A DNA stretch of 64,000 bases. Origin: Voacanga thouarsii (lineage: Eukaryota; Streptophyta; Magnoliopsida; Gentianales; Apocynaceae). Made by a program: the position numbers and the translations under genes. Shown piece after piece: positions 34,111 through 46,197 of this stretch. The stretch is from contig JANUWF010001491.1 in NCBI GenBank assembly GCA_026120185.1, positions 682,001 to 746,000 of the forward strand, in the 5' to 3' direction. Below the pieces are notes generated by a model that saw nothing but the letters and a program-made list of their open reading frames with translations, was not told the origin of the DNA and ran no database searches. Within the stretch, counting starts at the first letter, position 1; each line of letters begins with the position of its first letter.

Positions 34111-34730
34111 TCCTTATATTAGTACATAAGTTGGACAATCCATATCTTGAGATAGTTCAAACTGGGCTTTCGTCTAGTCCACATTTCATAAGGTGTCCTA
34201 AGTGCTGATTTGAAAGGCACCAAGTTCAAAATATATGCCATTGTTTCTAAAGAATATCCCCAAAAAGAAATAGGAAGAGACGCATGACTCATCATGCTTC
34301 TGACCATTTCTATCAAAATTTTATTTCTTCTCTCAGCTACTCCATTTTACTGGGGAGTCCCTGGCATAGATAACTGAGATATTATGCCGTGATGTACTAA
34401 GTAATCCTTAAAATCACTAAGAAGGTACTTTCCACAACGATCCTATCTCAAAGCTTTAATTAATTTACTTGTGTTGACGCTCCACTTCAACCTTAAACTC
34501 CTTAAATTTATCAAAAGAGTCAGACTTGTGCCTCATTAGATAAATATAACCAAAATGAGTGTGATTATCTGTGAAAGCGATAAAGTACTCGTAACCTCCC
34601 CTAGCTGGTGTAGTCATTGAACCACAAACATTTGTATGAACTAATGCTAGTATTTCTGTGGCTCTATCCACTTTTTTTGTAAAGGACCTTTTGGTCATTT
34701 TACCTTTAAGGTAAGATTTACACTGAGGTC
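34111..34730 (-). pseudogene. Copia integrase core fragment
   Basis: Two open pieces (34119-34316 and 34465-34698). The first has SFWGYSLETMAYILNLVP, the C-terminal half of the core; the second has VHTNVCGSMTTPARGGYEYF and FTDNHTHFGYIYLM with catalytic-type Asp residues. Stops separate them. The enzyme inserts the DNA copy into the genome. Confidence 0.85.
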
Positions 34731-35025
34731 ATTCTTCCAATCTCAATGAACCTAAAGGCCCATCATAGATTAGCCTTTGAATCCGATTGGGATTTATATG
34801 TCCAAACCTTATATGCCACAAATGCGAGTCATTTGATATGACCTTTATCTTTTTATTATCAATTTTAGTTTGAATATTATTTACTTGATATCTAATAGGA
34901 TTTGTATAAAAAATATTTCCATAAATGTTTCCTGTACAAATTACATTACCATTTCTACGAATGGAAACACCAGAATAGAAAAAAATAGAATATCCTTGAT
35001 TCATCAATTTAGAAACTGACATCAA
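34731..35025 (-). pseudogene. Copia GAG-pre-integrase zinc-finger region
   Basis: Minus strand DSHLWHIRFGHINPNRIQRL, the HHCC N-terminal integrase domain signature (the H and H of HIRFGH). Open for about 98 codons. Confidence 0.85.
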
Positions 35026-35299
35026 ATTCTATTTAAAATAGGAAATATATAAAATATCTTTTAAAATTAAATTCCTATTACAATAAAAAAATAAGCTCAA
35101 GATCTCCCACTACTTCAGCCCATATTCTTGCTCCATTGCCTACTTGAGGTCCATGCTCATCCTTACTGAGTCTCCTTATCCTTCTGAATCCCTGCAAAGA
35201 GTTACAGACATGGTCACTGGCTCTAGAATCAACTATCTAGGAAGATGTTTATCCAACCATGAAAATATACTCTAGGTATAGAGTAATACCTGAAGTAGA

Positions 35300-36110
35300 T
35301 TTGGCTAAAAAGTCCGGACAATCTTTCTTCCAATGTCCCTTTGTGCCACACTTGAAGCATTTGTCTTTGGGAGGCCCATTGGGCTTAGCCTGACCATATG
35401 CTTTAGGCTAGGCCGCTACGTTGTTCTGGACCTTCATCTTCTTGAATTTCTTAGGCTTTACCTTAATTCTAGAAGAAGCAAAATGAGAGACAAAAACCTT
35501 TGACATGGGCTTCATGATATTCTCTGCCACTTGGAGCAATTTCATAAGTCCATAAAATTCATATCCAATTTGTTCATTGTGTAGTTCAACTTGAATTGAG
35601 AATATAAATTAGGCAGAATTTCAAGTACCATGTTAATTTGGCTCTCAGGATCTATTATTTCATCTAGAACCTCAGCCTCCTCGAAGTAGGTAATTATCTT
35701 AAACAAATGCTCTCAACCGATGCCCTCTTAGCCATCTTAGTGTTCATGATTGCCCTAAGAACTTCCTGCATTGCGGGCCAACTCTTGTCAGCAAATATGG
35801 TACGTAATGATAAATCCTCGTTGTACATAGTGGCCATATGCTCATGCTTAGATTGGAGCACACTAAGTATGGAAGCCAACATGTAGCACTTAGCTATCTC
35901 GTCAGCTTTCTTCCATGCCTTCTTGGCCTCTTACTCTTGATCAGTGGAATCTTCCACAATCACAAGACAAGGATCTGTAAGAGCATACTTGTACTCATCA
36001 GCAGTGAGTAGTATGTTTAGATTCCTTTTCTAGTCCACATAATTTGGGCATATCAACTTATTCTTCTTGAGAATGATTGGCAATGGACTGAGACCAGAAA
36101 TTTCTGAAAT
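35300..36110 (-). pseudogene. Copia gag with CCHC knuckle
   Basis: A CX2CX4HX4C knuckle lies at 35318-35359 (CFKCGTKGHWKKDC). Upstream, the gag core reads SVLQSKHEHMATMYNEDLSL (35694-35882 frame), homologous to 60828-61121. Broken by several stops; the start is near 36110. Gag forms the virus-like particle. Confidence 0.82.
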
Positions 36111-37841
36111 ATTGCGAAAAATATTCATTTAGTTTGTAAAAAATGAACATTTCTTTATATTATTTCTTTGATAATAGATAACTCTCAAAACCATTATCAA
36201 TAATATAAATAGCTTGGCTCTTAGAAAAGCTAACAGATCTTTCGTAGAAAGATTAATAGCATTCTAAGTTAAGTGTATAACCATCACGAATTAAAACTTC
36301 CTAAATAGGTAGTGGTCTTGAAAAAGTTCCACTGATAGGATGACCACTGATTCACACCACATATGGGCAATCTAGTGTTAAAAAACCTCCAACATAGGTT
36401 GGTCGATCCCAGCACATACCCTAGGCTTTTAATTTGACTCTTCCATAAGTTCTAGATACTTGTAGAATTCCATCCTATAAAGGGTCATGCTCAGAATGAT
36501 ATGAGGAAATCCACTATCTCTAATGAGAGTTGTGATGGAAGACATGGGGTTGTTAGAAGCCCTCTCCCAATTAATCTTTTATTAAAATAGAGTTTTAGGT
36601 TTAGAAACATTTTTTACAATCTTATGGCTTCATTAACTTTAGTAAAAAAACTAAATTTCAATATTATTCTCTATGTCAATGATTAAATCCTTGGAAAGAA
36701 TAAACTATGAATTTACTTTACTCTTCTAAGTTAATGAAAGTAAAACTTTATTAAATAACCTCAAATAAAAAAATTATTCTCTATTGCAAGGATTGAACCC
36801 TTTAAGAGAATAAACCATTAACTCTTTTATTTTAAAGTTTCTTAGATTGAAACGTTCTATCTAGTGAGACTTTGGTCTCACAAGAACTTGCGCATTTGAT
36901 CACAAAAATGAAATAAGCATGATAACAAAAGTAAACTTTTTCATGCTCAAACTATTCAATTTGTTCTAAGTGACCAAATAATAGATTAAACATCATGAAT
37001 TTAAAAATTAATGATCTTGTTTAATCATAAGGTGGTTCCATCCTATACTACTCATTTTCATGCAAATTATTCATCCATAGATGAATAAAATTATTGCAGA
37101 AAATTAACTTCGTACAATGATTTCAAAAAAATGATTACATCATGGAAAAATTGAGGTATAGAACTTTAACAGTGCTCTCCTTTTTCTTGGACAGAATTGT
37201 GTGCATCTGCCTCTGGGTAGAATGAACCTGGCACCTGGTTCATTTGGCCCACTAAACTCTAGGTATGTTCTATTTTTCCAACTTCCGGATAGAGTGGACC
37301 TAGCGCCGGGTCCATTGGACCCACCCGGCACCGGGTCGGTTCTGTTTCTCCAAGAACTCTCAGATGGACAAAGTGGACTTGGAGTCGGGTCCATTAGACC
37401 CACCTGGCACCGGTCTGTTCTGTTTCTCCATCCAACTGAGCAGAATAGACCTGGCGCCGAATCTATTTTGGAGTTCGCTAATTTCTGAAAAAATCTTTCT
37501 TTTTAGCCATTTTTCCACCCCTCAACCATTCCAGCAACCATGTTCTTCAGTCCCTAATATTTACTGGTTAAAAGAAACGCAAAATCAGGCCTAAAAACAT
37601 ACTTTTACAAGTACCTATGCCTCTAAACATGAGGCGTATATCGCATCTACTCAAAACCAGAAAAAATAATGGGAAAACCATTAGAATACAATAACTTATG
37701 CCTCAACTGCGAGGCATACATGAAATCTAGAAACCAATGTATGAGGGATCACATGAAATAAAAAAAGATTCATTTTTCATAGTAAAGGAACCACCTTTTT
37801 CAGTTTTTAAACCTAGTACATGCTCCTAGATGAAAACCATA
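36111..37841. other. Copia leader, non-coding
   Basis: Long untranslated leader between primer site and gag. It holds the GC-rich minisatellite (37197-37480). Short frames over that block (37140-37594) are products of its composition. Confidence 0.65.
37197..37480. repeat. GGCGCCGGGTCC minisatellite in Copia leader
   Basis: About four diverged units of 60-75 bp, each with a GGACC...GGGTCC palindrome, for example GGACCTAGCGCCGGGTCC, followed by CCAC(C)GGCACCGGGTC and TCTGTTTCTCCA. Related blocks occur in the Athila-like LTRs (28030-28170, 38880-39020, 42910-43060). Confidence 0.85.
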
Positions 37842-37853
37842 GCTTTGATACCA
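37842..37853 (-). other. Primer-binding site, tRNA-iMet type (Copia)
   Basis: TGGTATCAAAGC on the minus strand, one mismatch from the iMet consensus, 2 bp from the LTR end at 37856. Confidence 0.88.
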
Positions 37854-37855
37854 AT

Positions 37856-38262
37856 TGAAGGATCTAAACAAAAAAACATCAAAGAAAACGTAGCGAAAAT
37901 TTTCATTTTTTTTAAGCCACATTTAGGAGAGAGTACTTACTTTTCTTTGTTGGTCGCGGATTAACCAACAAGATATCGGATTACACTAGATTTGCATTGG
38001 AAGGGAAAACAAAGGCGCATACGGTTCGACTGGTATTCCCGCCAATCTTCTACTCCTTCGCATCAAACTTCTCCAAACTACATCTCTTTATCTTCCGAAG
38101 TATGACTTTACCTTGATCCTGGGTTAGCTTGGTGAAAGCTCCTTTGGATAACCAAGATCCACTCCTAGAGAGAAATGAGAGAAAAAAGAGAAAGCACAAG
38201 AGGAAGGGTGACTGCACACACAAGAGGGAGAGAGCTTGGTTGGTGAAAACCCTACCTTCTCT
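37856..38262 (-). mobile_element. 5' LTR end of truncated Copia
   Basis: On the minus strand it ends GATCCTTCA at 37856. The other end meets the gypsy RNase H fragment near 38262 after CTTCTCTCA, so the LTR is either about 0.4 kb long or truncated. Confidence 0.7.
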
Positions 38263-38709
38263 CACTTAAATTTGATAGCCTATATTTCCGAGAATTTAAG
38301 ACCTCATGAAGAAAAATACCCTACTTATGATCTGGAGTTGGCAACTATTGTATCTGCTCTAAAGAAGTGGAAACATTATTTGTATAGAGCTGAATTCGAA
38401 GTTTTCACAGATTATAAGAGTTTGAAATATGTTTTCACGCATAAGGATATGAATATGAGGCAACGTAGGTGGATGGAGTTTTGGAAGAATTCTGGTATCT
38501 AATCAAATATCATCCTGGCAAAGCAAATGCAGTAGCAGATACCTTAAGCAGAAAAGCAAACTTGTCTACCCTTCGGATGGTATGAGTACCAGAATTGGAA
38601 ATATTTGCGGTTGAAGGAAAGATAAGGATGAATAACATTTAAATCCAACTTATTTTTTTACAACAGTTAAAGGAAGAATTTACAACAGTTAAAGGAAGAA
38701 CGGGATAAT
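38263..38709 (+). pseudogene. Gypsy RNase H fragment hosting the Athila-like element
   Basis: Plus-strand frame: [20 protein letters not shown], then [20 protein letters not shown], the connection and RNase H domain of Ty3/gypsy chromovirus pol. A one-base shift after EFWKNSGI precedes a region equivalent to YHPGKAN and LSRKANLS, and the frame ends at the Athila-like LTR (38710). The continuation resumes at 48816 with integrase. Left end truncated by the Copia LTR. Confidence 0.88.
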
Positions 38710-40093
38710 TGATAAGGGCTAAAATCATTATTATTTTACTAGTTATTTGAGGTTGTTTTGAGATACATTTATTGTAATAACTAGGCATATTCCTTCTTAT
38801 TTGACATTTTACTTGTAAAAAGTGTTTTTGACAAATTTGTGTAAATTTGAGTTGATTTCGAGTAAAATGTGAAAATTTCAGAACAAACTTGGCGCTAGGC
38901 CCAGCCAAGGGACCAGGCATCGGGTCCATTCTGGTTAAACAGCAAAAACAGAGAAGAACATAACAGACCTGATGCCAGGAGGGTCGATTGGACCCGGCGC
39001 TAAGTCCACTTTGCCCAGAGGCAGTTGTGTACAAATTTGGTATTTTTCAAAGGATTTTGATATTTTCTAAATTCTACTTGAACTAGATTTCTCACACAAT
39101 GAATTTTGGTATCAAGAATGTTATAAATACAAGAAAAACACAATAGAAATGTGTGATTTAAAGGATCCAAACTAGCTACTCAATCACCACTCAAAGGGAA
39201 ATTGTTCAAAAGAGGTTTCCAAAAGAAGAAGAATGGCTTGTCTATGAGTTTTATCTTTTATCCTTTATTTACTTTTCTAGAACAATGATGTGTTTAATAT
39301 TTTGATTGTAATTAGATATTCTTTTGGAGATTGTAATTTTGAGTTAATTGGAATTTTTTATCAATCTATTGTTATCTTTTATGTTTGATTACTTGTTATC
39401 ATTGGATATTGATGCGAGTTCTTCTAATTGACTTGAAAAAATGATGTTAGGAGTTTCATTGCATTGATTTCATATTTGTTAAATCTTAATGGACTTGGGC
39501 GACAAAGTTAAGATTATAGGACTAAGTAATCAATGATTAGTTAATTTCACCTTGAACAAAGGGTTATTAACTAATTTCATACTTATAAGGAATTGAGCTT
39601 AATGCATGTTTTGGTTATGTTAGCTTGATCGAAAAATTTATTAATATGGATTAAAATATAGTGATTCCATAGATTGACAAACAAAATGGAATTTATCTAA
39701 GTAGATTCATTACTTGGGAAACGATTGAATTTTACTTTATATTCCTTCATGATGCCAAGATTACAATTAATTGTGATGAATGCTAAGTGATTCAATATTG
39801 TATCTTCAAGATAATTGTCTAGTTATATGAAATTGCATCCTTGAGCTATATCTATTTTTATCTTTATTTATTTTCCTTTTTAGTCTCCTCTTATTTTCAT
39901 AGCTAAACACTAAAGATTTGGGTAAATTAAGGTGGGAGTCTAAGTTCTCATGGGTTCGATACTTACTATTTCCTATACTAAACAATCGGTATACTTGCCC
40001 GTATGTGTGGTTTTAGTGGTTGGAATTTTAATTAAAGCTTGATTGATTATGTAATTTGTTGATAATATTTTTTACACTAAAAAACATGCATCA
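38710..40093 (+). mobile_element. Athila-like LTR1
   Basis: TGATAAGGGC...ATGCATCA. Contains the GC-rich block at 38880-39020 and a probable TATAAATA at 39122-39129 (GTTATAAATACAAG), a candidate LTR promoter, also present at 43147 in LTR2. Confidence 0.88.
39122..39129 (+). promoter_or_regulatory. Candidate LTR TATA box
   Basis: TATAAATA within GTTATAAATACAAG, conserved in all three LTR copies of this element (27920 region reversed; 43147 region). Position roughly 410 bp into the LTR is compatible with a U3/R boundary downstream. Confidence 0.45.
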
Positions 40094-40099
40094 AGCTTT

Positions 40100-40121
40100 T
40101 AGCGCCGTTGCCGAGGATGGG
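40100..40121 (+). other. Primer-binding site, tRNA-Asp type
   Basis: AGCGCCGTTGCCG followed by AGGATGGG, 6 bp after LTR1. One base differs from the left-arm copy (TAG for TGG). Confidence 0.85.
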
Positions 40122-40400
40122 CACTATCGAAAACACTCGAGTCTTATTAATTTAGTCTTTGTTATATTTGTATATATCACTAACTTTTATATGTAGGTAG
40201 TTTGTGAATATTTCTAATTTGTGTGTTTTTTTCTTTATTATCCTATTATTCTTATTTGTTTTTATTTTTATTTTAGATTTGATTTTTCTTTTTCTTTGAG
40301 TGCAATATTCAAATTATCATCATAGACAATTATTCATGGCCACAATATCAAATGCGCTATAATGATGATATGTTGGCAAGCTTGAATTAATGCTTTTAGT

Positions 40401-40721
40401 ATGACGTCACTTGAAGCTTCAATCCAATCTTTTGTTGCCAACACAACCGCATCCCTTAGGTGGCATGAAGAAGCATCCCGAAAAATGAGCTCCACAAGAA
40501 CACAACTAGTCAATTTGGTTGAAGGTGCCATAAATGCACATACACTCGGACAAGTGAATTCCCAAGGAGATGAGAGATAATATGAGGAACAATTGCCCGA
40601 TATGGCAAGGGAGGTATTTGATTCTACTCTATGTGCTAATAATTCTAATCTCTCTTTGTCACAAAATTTCTTAGGTTCCTCTCTATTCTTGGAGGAAAAT
40701 GATCCAAATGATGGTGTATGA
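40401..40721 (+). pseudogene. gag-like frame with one stop
   Basis: ATG at 40401, 106 codons interrupted by a single TAA at 40578-40580, closing with TGA at 40719-40721. It starts MTSLEASIQSFVANTTASL and continues through TRTQLVNLVEGAINAH and an acidic end. Its place after the primer site and its helical, Gln/Asn/Ser-rich character suggest a remnant of gag; no capsid or knuckle motif is visible. The longer antisense frame over the same bases is not supported. Confidence 0.45.
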
Positions 40722-41238
40722 AATTTAACATGTCTCAAGGAGTTAGATCTTTCACTGATACATCATACGAAACCCTTGGAGGATGTTAACAAAATCTATC
40801 ATTCACCCCAATTTCAATGAGGTAACTTGGTATTTGTAGAAGCATTGAAAAGCAAGAATTTTTTGATCCCATCCTTAAAAACTCAAATGCTAAGTTTTAA
40901 GGGAAATTTCAATTGTGACAAATCTTTTGAAGGGTTAAGTGGTGATTCTCATGTTTACACACTTTTTTGACGTAATTTACATCTTTGTGTTGAAAACTTG
41001 ATTTGCATGTCTAGAAGAGTGTTATGGAAGGGGGTCCTGCATGTATATTTATTGAAACTAATATTCTCCATGAACCTTTTATTTTTCAAAAACCTCTCTT
41101 ATTTCTATTTTTATCATCCTTACCTTTTTCAATGAGCATTAAATTTTTTTTTTCAAAGGTTTGATGAGGAAGCATGATGACTGAAAAGAGTTTGTATCTT
41201 TATTTTGTGTTGTTAGGTGTTATTTCCCCTAGTAATAA

Positions 41239-41270
41239 GGAAAATATTTTCCATCTTAAGTGTGGGGGAG
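41239..41270 (+). promoter_or_regulatory. Extra polypurine-tract module 1 with hairpin
   Basis: The perfect palindrome GGAAAATATTTTCC (41239-41252) precedes AAGTGTGGGGGAG (41258-41270). Mirror copy in the left arm near 25780-25812. Confidence 0.65.
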
Positions 41271-41545
41271 TAAGTCATGTCGTTATTTACTTTCTTAAGA
41301 TTTTTAGTTTGTTTTCTTTTATTTAGGTGTGTCTTTCTTTTATTATTATTTTCTTTATGCTTTTATTTATGTTTTCTTTTATAAGTCGGAATAAAGTCCT
41401 TTTGGACAAGCTCTTCTTTTTATTCCATGTTTTAATATTTAATGGAGTACTATTCCACTTGAGGAGTATTTCTTAACTCTATCCCTTATTTATCATTTTT
41501 TGGTTCCTTTAGAGATGTTTTCTTGCGTTAATTTTTTACCAATAA

Positions 41546-41574
41546 GGACATTGTCCAATATAAGTGTGGGGGAG
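41546..41574 (+). promoter_or_regulatory. Extra polypurine-tract module 2 with hairpin
   Basis: GGACATTGTCC (a 5-bp stem around one T) precedes AAGTGTGGGGGAG (41562-41574). Mirror copy in the left arm near 25476-25504. Confidence 0.65.
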
Positions 41575-42696
41575 TGGTTTAGTAATACTTTTTGTCCAAA
41601 TTTTTATCAATGATCTTAGTATTTTCTTGGTATGATCTTGGTGTTTTATTGGTATCAAATAATTTTGTTGAAAATCAATTTTATTGAAATTTTGAAAATT
41701 TGAAAGTTTGGGATTTTAGAGCTAAATTGAGCTTATTTGTTTATAATGAAGTTGTGGTTTTCTTTTTAACTTTGGATATAAATTTGTCATTCATTATAGT
41801 TGGATTTTTATTAAAAAGTAAACTTGTGTATTAAGTTAGATTTTTGCTAAGTCTTGAGAATTTAAGTTAACCTTAGTTATATTTGATATTTGAGTTTTGT
41901 TTTATGCTTTGAGTTTGAATATGGATGATATGATGAAGTATGAGAAGAGTTGTTGATTAATTCTTATATTATAGATTTAAAATTTGCTTGAGGTTGAGTT
42001 GTGAATAAGGAACGTGAGCAAATAAAAAAAATATTTTGAGTGAAAAGGAAAGAACATGGAGTTGAAAAAAAAAATTGCTTTCATCTTTTGAGAGAGAGAG
42101 AGAGAGAGACTTTTTGTTGAAAATGGTGCCAATACGGTGAGTGGAAAAGAAGAAACAAAGAAGCATCACACTCTTTTGAGGCTATCTCGAAGGCAAAAAG
42201 GTAAGGAAAGAAAGAAGAAAGAAAAAGAAAATTGCTGAAAAACAATAATGACTATAAGGGGGCTAATATGATTCTAAAGAGAAATCCATTCACTTGAAGC
42301 TATCAATTCCCTAAGTCATTGAAAAATTTTAATTGAAAAAAAAAAGGAAATGAGTGTTTTCCTTATTTCATTAACTTGAGTTGTGTAAATTTGAGTTTAT
42401 AATGCTGAAATTAGTTAAATGGCTTGACTTGTATGATTTATGTTATCTGTATTTTTGCTTGAGGAATAGTATGATTTTCTTGTACTAGATATGAGCTTGT
42501 TGAACTTAACTTTGATGTCCTTGGTATTATTTGATTTAATACATGACTTTGAAAGGTTTTAAAAGAGTTAAATGAATGATAAAGTCTGTATTTGAGGTTG
42601 GAAGAAGATTATTCCTTTATTATAGATGAATTTGCTAAGGATAAGTTAAAAATTTGTTTTGTCTTAAGCCATATGCTTAGTGTTTTAATTCTTGTT

Positions 42697-42732
42697 TGCT
42701 TAAGGATAAGCAAATGTACAAGTGTGGGGGTA
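42697..42732 (+). promoter_or_regulatory. Polypurine tract before LTR2, with hairpin
   Basis: TTGCTTA-AGGA-TAAGCAA (7-bp perfect stem, 4-nt loop) is followed by AAGTGTGGGGGTA (42720-42732), directly abutting the TG of LTR2 at 42733. This is the primer for plus-strand synthesis. Confidence 0.75.
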
Positions 42733-45700
42733 TGTAATACGGGCAAAAATTATTATTATTTTACTAATTATTTGAGGTTGTTTTAGATACATTTGTTGTA
42801 ATAACTAGGCATATTCCTTTCTATTTGACATTTTGCATGTAAAAAGTATTTTTGACAAATTTGTACAGATTTGAGTTAATATCAAACAAAAAAGTGAAAT
42901 TATCATAACAAACTTGGCGCCAAGCCCAGCCAAGGGACCAGGCGCCGGGTTCATTCTGGTTAAACAGTAAAAATAGAGAAGAACAGAACTGACCTAGCGC
43001 AAGGAGAGTTGATTGGACTTGGTGCCAGGTCCACTCTACCCAGAGGCGGTGTGCGTGAATTTGGTATTTTTCAAAAGATTTTGGTATTTTCTGAATTCTA
43101 CTCGAACTAAACTTCTCACACAATGAATTTTGGTATCAAGAAGGCTTATAAATACAAGAAAAATACAAGAGAAATGTGTGATTTGAAGGATCCAAGCTAG
43201 CTACTTAATCACCACTCAAAGAAGCATTGTTCAAATGAGGTTTTCAAAAGAATAAGAAGGGCTTGTCTATGAGTTTTATCTTTTATCTTTTGTTTACTTT
43301 TCTAGAACAATGATGTGCTTAATGTTTTGATTGTAATTGGATATTATTTTGGAGATTATAATTTTGAGTTAATTAGAATTTTTTATCAATCTATTGTTAT
43401 ATTTGGTATTTGATTTGTAACACCCCGCTACCTAGGCCCATCAGGGCCGGAGATGTCGCCCCGTCCAAAGGACAAGAGGTCTTTATAACTAGGTCACACA
43501 ATTAAAATAGCGAAATGAAAATAAAAATTTAACTTAAAATTTATTACAACCTAAGAATAAATCCACGAATAAAACCATGAATTCCCAAAAGAAAAACAAA
43601 TCCATAAATAAAATCATCCACTCTCAACTCTCCAAAGCAATACATAAGAATAAATGACAACATTCTCTTCCAAGGCAGATAACACTAGCTACTCATCCCC
43701 ACAGCAGGATCGACCTGAAATCATGGTAAAAAGAGTGATGAGACAGAAATCTCAGTAAGCCCCGGGTGTGAGTTGGGCTAAAAAGACAAAACACTTTTCA
43801 TGATGCATGCACTAGCAGTATATCAAAAGCTTGTCATACCTTCTTTACAAATTTAACTCTCACTTTTTCGAAGATAGTAGTGAGAAGTCATGAAGCAAAA
43901 TGCTCTTAAAATATTCTGTTTGGATAGATATGAATAATTAAAAGATATTGAGCTTCGAATAAAATTCCAATGACACTTTAAAATAGTTCCCCGAAAATAG
44001 CTCAACAATTAAAGCAACCAAGTTAATCTGACAGGGCACACCGGTGGCTCTCACACCAGGTGAAGCACTTGACCCTCGACAAGTGGTGAAAGGGCACAGA
44101 GGTGGCTCTCACTCCTGTGAAGCACTTGACCCCCAACACCTGGTAGGTGTACATCCTACCGAGTAAGATACTCCTCCCTCTCTCACTCAATCCAAACCGG
44201 TTGTCCCACTTCCGGCCGTCGATTCTACCAGAACCCCGTCGCTAGCTGAGGATGGCTCAACCTTCTATACCGATGCCCTGATCGAAAAGAGTCAACCTCT
44301 CGGAGGTGGCCACCTGCCGAGAGATATCCCCAAACCAACCAAAGGCTAGTATAAAGGCCTAGCCCCCATTGAGTACTCAACGTTATTCAATCTTCACAAT
44401 TCATAAGGCTCCAAGGTGGAACCTACAAAATTAGCTCAATACAGTTCCAAACAACATTTTCAACTCGTACAAAAATTTTAGAAGGCATGATTTTAAGTCA
44501 ATAATTTATTCCACAAATTCATAGTGGAGGAGCCACATGCTTAAATAAGTCATGCTGTGATTTTCAAAAATTAAATGCATGCCCAAAAATTTATCTCTTG
44601 CATATTCAAAACAAATCAAAATGTTTGATGCTTGGCTCCTAAGTCATGCCTGACACATTTTAAAAATTTATAAATCTAAAAGTTTCTAAAATTAGAAGTT
44701 TTCCAAATGTAGAAAGTTTCCAAAATAAAAAGGTTCCAAATATAGAGGTTTTCAAAATTAGCTACCGTGCTAAAATTTCGTATTTGCAAGAGATACTCAC
44801 CAACCTTACTTTCAAACCAAGATAATAAAATAAAATCAATTTCATGAATGCAAGGGAACTTACCTTATCCTTAAGCTTGGGGTATGAACTCTAGTAGGTT
44901 GGTCCCTACCCTTGACAATCTTCTAAATCTATCAAAGAGTTCATATAAATTAATTACAGCACTTTCTAGATCATCCCAAAAGAAAATCAAGTCCAAAATC
45001 GACTTTCACAAATAAAACAAACTCAACTCACTACTACCATGATCCTAGTGTCCCAAGCTTTAAGGCCAAATAATAAATAAATAGGGTTTATAAGCTAAGT
45101 CTAATTTGATATTTAAAATAATTAGTGTTTTGGAAAATACGTACTAATAAGTTGAAGGTTTAAATCTTGCTAAGAAAGATTTAGAGTTTATTTGATGAAG
45201 AGTCCTAGGTGGAATTAGGTAAAATAATAATTTATTAATAATTTAGTTGTTAGAAAATAAATGATAACTAAAATTAGTTGAAAATAAATTTAATGAGTCT
45301 TGCTTGAAAGACAATAAATAAATTTTTAATAGGTTTTGATTAAAAGATAATAATTAAATTTTTAATAATAAATATTTTACTAATTATGATTGTTTCCATA
45401 AAAGACTTTATTTGATATTATCATTCTATATATAATATTTATATATTTTATTTTCTAGCAAAAGCTTTTATTTATTTGACTAAAATATCCTTATTATATA
45501 TAATAATCGAAATTTACCCCTCCTAGGGTTTTTTGGAAATTACTAGCAAAATCCCATTATGAAATATTTTATTCATGAAATAAAAATTAGCTTAGGGACA
45601 ACTAGGTCATGATCATATTTCTATGGCTAACCACAATCATGAGCATATACAATCCTTCAATTCATCAAATCATTCAAATCATGTATATAAGCATAGATCT

Positions 45701-46144
45701 AGACTTACTAAGGCATGATCTAACTATTACTAGCATAAATATAATCATAGCTTCAATAATCACACAAGAATATAATTCCTATTCATCATAGATGACATAA
45801 TCTCTAGCATACTTGATCATGGAGACATACATCAAACCCTAGAACACCATATATTCAACCAAGATAAGCAACTCATGCAAAAATCCCATCTCCAACATAT
45901 TCATACATATATTCATGCTTCAATCTCAACTCATCATAACAATATATACTCAACCCTATTCATGATTCATCTTCTATCAACATCATCCTAGAGACATGAT
46001 TCTAGAATTTAAAAGAAGGGCTAAAAAGGCTTACTTGATTGATGAATACCTTGAAGGAGTTTCGAATGAATCTAAACCCCTAGATGCCTAAATCCGTCCA
46101 AATGAGATGAAGGAAGCATGGCCATGGTTGATGAAATCATTCGG

Positions 46145-46147
<3 letters not shown>

Positions 46148-46185
<38 letters not shown>

Positions 46186-46197
46186 GAAGAGAGTACA
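46148..46197. repeat. GA microsatellite in solo LTR copy 2
   Basis: (GA)n after TTCGGCCAA, same position in the LTR as in copies 1 and 3. Confidence 0.9.

Larger units (their letters stand above)
33470..38262 (-). mobile_element. Truncated Copia element (5' part), minus strand
   Basis: From right to left on the minus strand: end of the 5' LTR, primer site, long leader, gag with zinc knuckle, GAG-pre-integrase, integrase, and RT up to about the DVKTIF position, where it stops at 33470. Protease to RT order before RNase H with integrase upstream of RT defines Ty1/copia. Related to the Copia element at 49-64 kb (similar gag and HLR/HIRFGH region) but clearly diverged. The 3' LTR is missing. Confidence 0.88.
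38420..42475 (+). repeat. Inverted-repeat right arm, 4.06 kb
   Basis: Reverse complement of 24575-28631. It covers the gypsy RNase H end, LTR1, primer site and most of the internal region of the Athila-like element, and stops at 42475 inside that element, 258 bp before LTR2. Confidence 0.95.

Noticed and set aside
37140..37594. Several 76-95-codon frames on both strands
   Set aside because: Created by the GC-rich minisatellite; both strands open, no conserved motif.
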